Positions 5,442 through 7,139 of a DNA stretch of 7,139 bases are shown here, piece by piece. Origin of the DNA: JBHGAV01 sp041946685 (GTDB lineage: Bacteria; Acidobacteriota; Terriglobia; Bryobacterales; Bryobacteraceae); NCBI GenBank assembly GCA_041946685.1, contig JBHGAV010000103.1:1-7139 (forward strand), read 5' to 3'. Position 1 is the stretch's first letter, and each line of letters opens with the position of its first letter. The notes under the pieces were generated by a model. That model was not told where the DNA came from. It saw nothing but the letters and a program-made list of their open reading frames with translations, and did no database searches. The translations under genes were made by a program, and so were the position numbers.

Positions 5442-6786
5442 GATTTCTTTCCTCCTCGGGCGCGAGTTGACGGATGAGATCCTCGTAGACGCGGGGGTTC
5501 AGGAATTCATCGACGGCGTAAATCTGTGCGCGCGGCGCAACTTCCCGCACGCGCGCCGCCAGACTGCGGTGTACGACGAGGACCTCGGCTGAAGGCGGCA
5601 CCTCGCTCAGCGCTGCGTGGCGAACTTCGATTTTCAACCCGATTTCCCGCAGTTTGCGCCGCAATATGGACGCGCCCATGACTGAGCTGCCCATCCCAGC
5701 CTCGCAGACGAACAGGATCGCGGCCGGCCGAAGACGAGATGCCGCGCTCCCGGCCGGTGCTTCCCGCGGTGGCCCGTCCGCCGAAGAGCTACGGGAAACG
5801 ATAGGGGCGGCGGCTACGAAAGATATCACGGCGCCTGCGGCGATTCCCATGAGGACCGGCAGCAAACCCCCGCGGGGCGCCAGCGCAATATGCGCGAAGA
5901 TACTGCCGGGCGAAGGAGTCGCCACCAGCCCGGCGTGCGTAGTCACGTAAACGGCGCCGCCGGCCAGCCCGCCCGCCGTCACTGCCAGGATGGTTAGAGG
6001 GTTCATCAACACGTAAGGAAAATACATCTCGTGGATACCGCCGAAGAAATGAATTACCATGGCGGCCGGTGACGAATGCTTCGCCGCTCCCCGTCCAAAC
6101 AACCAGTAGGCCGCCAGCAGGCCCAGACCGGGTCCCGGGTTCGGCTCCAGCAGGAAGAAAATGGATTTGCCCGTCTGCTGGGCTTCGGCCACTCCCAAGG
6201 GCGCAAACACGCCGTGATTGATGGCATTATTCACAAAGAGCACTTTGCCGGGCTCGATCAGCAGGGCGAGCAGCGGAAGCAGCCCAGCCGCGGTGAGCGT
6301 GCGTGCGCCGGCGGACAGCGAAGAAACGATGGCCTGGGCCAGCGGCTGCACCGAGACGTATCCCAGCAGCGTCAGACCGAGGCCCAGAATGCCGGCCGAG
6401 AAGTTGGCAACCAGCATTTCAAATCCGGCCGGAACCCTGGCGGCGGCAGCCTCATCGAATTTCCGCATCAACCAGCCGCCCAGCGGTCCTAAGACCATGG
6501 CCCCCATGAACATGGGGACATCGCTGCCGGCCACCGCGCCCATCGTGGCGGTAGCTCCGACCACACCGCCTCGGATCCCGTGCACCAGACGCCCTCCGGT
6601 GAAGCCAATCAGGATCGGCAGCAGGTTGATGCTCATGGGCGTCACGATCCTGGCCAGGTGCGGGTTCGGGATCCAGCCGCTCGGGATGAACAGTGCCGTC
6701 AAGAATCCCCAGGCGATGAACGCGCCGATGTTAGGGACAACCATGCCGGCGAGGAACGCGCCGGCCGCTCTAAACCGTGCTCGCAT
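5425..6786 (-). CDS. mtlA: PTS mannitol-type EIICB permease
   Basis: This inner-membrane protein transports and phosphorylates a sugar alcohol, most likely mannitol. Its 453 residues (from the ATG at 6786) align with the IIC and IIB domains of E. coli MtlA. The membrane part (about 1-330) starts MVVPNIGAFIAWGFLTALFIPSGW and includes FTGGRLVHGIRGGVVGA, AGFEMLVANFSAGILG, NNAINHG, SIFFLLEPNPGPG and the substrate-site motif GGIHEMYFPYVLMNP. A linker rich in Ala, Pro and Ser (about 331-352) leads to IIB, whose phosphocysteine lies in FVCEAGMGSSVMGA (Cys361; 362 if GTG is used). The EIIA domain of the E. coli protein is missing here and is encoded by the next gene. The start may be the ATG at 6786 (TGATG overlap with the kinase stop) or the GTG one codon earlier at 6789 (GTGA overlap); GGTGA 3 nt before the ATG slightly favours ATG. 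The substrate is inferred from the strong MtlA likeness. Confidence 0.95.
   Translation of the reverse strand: MRARFRAAGAFLAGMVVPNIGAFIAWGFLTALFIPSGWIPNPHLARIVTPMSINLLPILIGFTGGRLVHGIRGGVVGATATMGAVAGSDVPMFMGAMVLGPLGGWLMRKFDEAAAARVPAGFEMLVANFSAGILGLGLTLLGYVSVQPLAQAIVSSLSAGARTLTAAGLLPLLALLIEPGKVLFVNNAINHGVFAPLGVAEAQQTGKSIFFLLEPNPGPGLGLLAAYWLFGRGAAKHSSPAAMVIHFFGGIHEMYFPYVLMNPLTILAVTAGGLAGGAVYVTTHAGLVATPSPGSIFAHIALAPRGGLLPVLMGIAAGAVISFVAAAPIVSRSSSADGPPREAPAGSAASRLRPAAILFVCEAGMGSSVMGASILRRKLREIGLKIEVRHAALSEVPPSAEVLVVHRSLAARVREVAPRAQIYAVDEFLNPRVYEDLIRQLAPEEERNRAART
5451..5456 (-). promoter_or_regulatory. Strong ribosome binding site for mtlF (decides GTG start)
   Basis: AGGAGG on the minus strand lies 9 nt before the GTG at 5441, inside the last codons of mtlA. 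It is the most complete Shine-Dalgarno sequence seen in the window and fixes the GTG as the start. A stronger site here may give more EIIA than membrane EIICB from the shared mRNA (inference). Confidence 0.8.
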
Positions 6787-7139
6787 CACTCACCGCCCGT
6801 TCCCACGCCCCACTCCTCGACCATCACGCGAGGCACGAGGCTCTCAATAACGTCCAGACCGGGAATCTGCCTTCCTCTCGTTGAGGCGCTGGCCGCACCG
6901 GCGGCGGTGGCCAGACGCAAGGCTTCCGGGAAAGAGAGGCCGGTCATCATGGCATAAGCGAGGGCAGCTACCATGGCATCGCCCGCGCCTACCGTGCTCC
7001 CAGAGGCTGACACGGGAACCCGCGCCCGCCACACGCGCTGCCCGCAGGCTGCCACGGCGCCTTCCGCGCCCAGCGAAATCAGGGCCATTCGAGCGCCCCG
7101 GACGAGCAATTCGCGCGCGGCCGCCCTTACCTCCTGCTC
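6786..7139 (-). CDS. PfkB-family sugar-phosphate kinase, C-terminal part (1-phosphofructokinase / PfkB / LacC group)
   Basis: Only the last 117 residues are in the window; the reading frame runs open off the right edge, so the true start is outside. The fragment contains the second PfkB signature, SGSTVGAGDAMVAAL, with the catalytic base in GAGD (Asp54 of the fragment). The STVGAGD(S/A)MV form is typical of the subgroup that phosphorylates sugar phosphates (1-phosphofructokinase FruK, 6-phosphofructokinase PfkB, tagatose-6-phosphate kinase LacC) rather than of ribokinases. Upstream of it, ALISLGAEGAVA matches the family strand before the active site, and AGAASASTRG follows. It overlaps the start of mtlA by 1-4 nt, so it belongs to the same operon. 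In context it would phosphorylate the ketose phosphate made by the dehydrogenase to a bisphosphate. Which ketose phosphate cannot be told from this fragment. Confidence 0.9.
   Translation of the reverse strand, partial: EQEVRAAARELLVRGARMALISLGAEGAVAACGQRVWRARVPVSASGSTVGAGDAMVAALAYAMMTGLSFPEALRLATAAGAASASTRGRQIPGLDVIESLVPRVMVEEWGVGTGGE

Overview
The window is one block of minus-strand genes from a GC-rich, diderm (outer-membrane-bearing) bacterium. The best guess is an Acidobacteriota member. This rests on an outer-membrane receptor that carries a carboxypeptidase-regulatory-like domain ahead of its plug, on the GC-rich codon use, and on an HPr with a Ser-46 context of the HPr-kinase-regulated type. 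The assignment is inferred; no rRNA or other phylogenetic marker is present.

Right part (7139 down to 1973, minus strand): a tightly packed carbohydrate phosphotransferase (PTS) operon. In transcription order it holds a PfkB-family sugar-phosphate kinase (C-terminal part only, cut by the window edge), a mannitol-type EIICB permease (mtlA), a mannitol-type EIIA (mtlF), a zinc-dependent medium-chain polyol dehydrogenase, enzyme I (ptsI) and HPr (ptsH). All junctions overlap or abut (1-4, 17, 4, 0 and 28 nt), so the genes are almost certainly co-transcribed and translationally coupled. Together they form a complete phosphorelay (PEP -> EI His189 -> HPr His15 -> EIIA His61 -> EIIB Cys362 -> sugar alcohol). 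They also supply the two enzymes that would turn a hexitol phosphate into a ketose bisphosphate. There is no MtlD-type mannitol-1-phosphate dehydrogenase in the window; the zinc dehydrogenase sits where it would be expected.

Middle part (1972 to 1629): a control region of about 340 bp. It holds GC-rich hairpins at the end of ptsH (possible terminator), a near-consensus sigma-70 promoter on the minus strand, a cobalamin (B12) riboswitch aptamer, and then a short expression platform with three copies of the self-complementary hexamer CCGCGG, the last overlapping the Shine-Dalgarno sequence. This suggests B12 control at the level of translation initiation.

Left part (1628 to 1, minus strand): the first 542 codons of a BtuB-like TonB-dependent receptor with a signal peptide, a carboxypeptidase-regulatory-like domain, a plug and part of the barrel. 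With the riboswitch upstream, it is most likely a cobalamin/corrinoid importer. The two halves look functionally unrelated (sugar alcohol uptake versus corrinoid uptake). I found no tRNA, rRNA, CRISPR array, insertion sequence or credible plus-strand gene.
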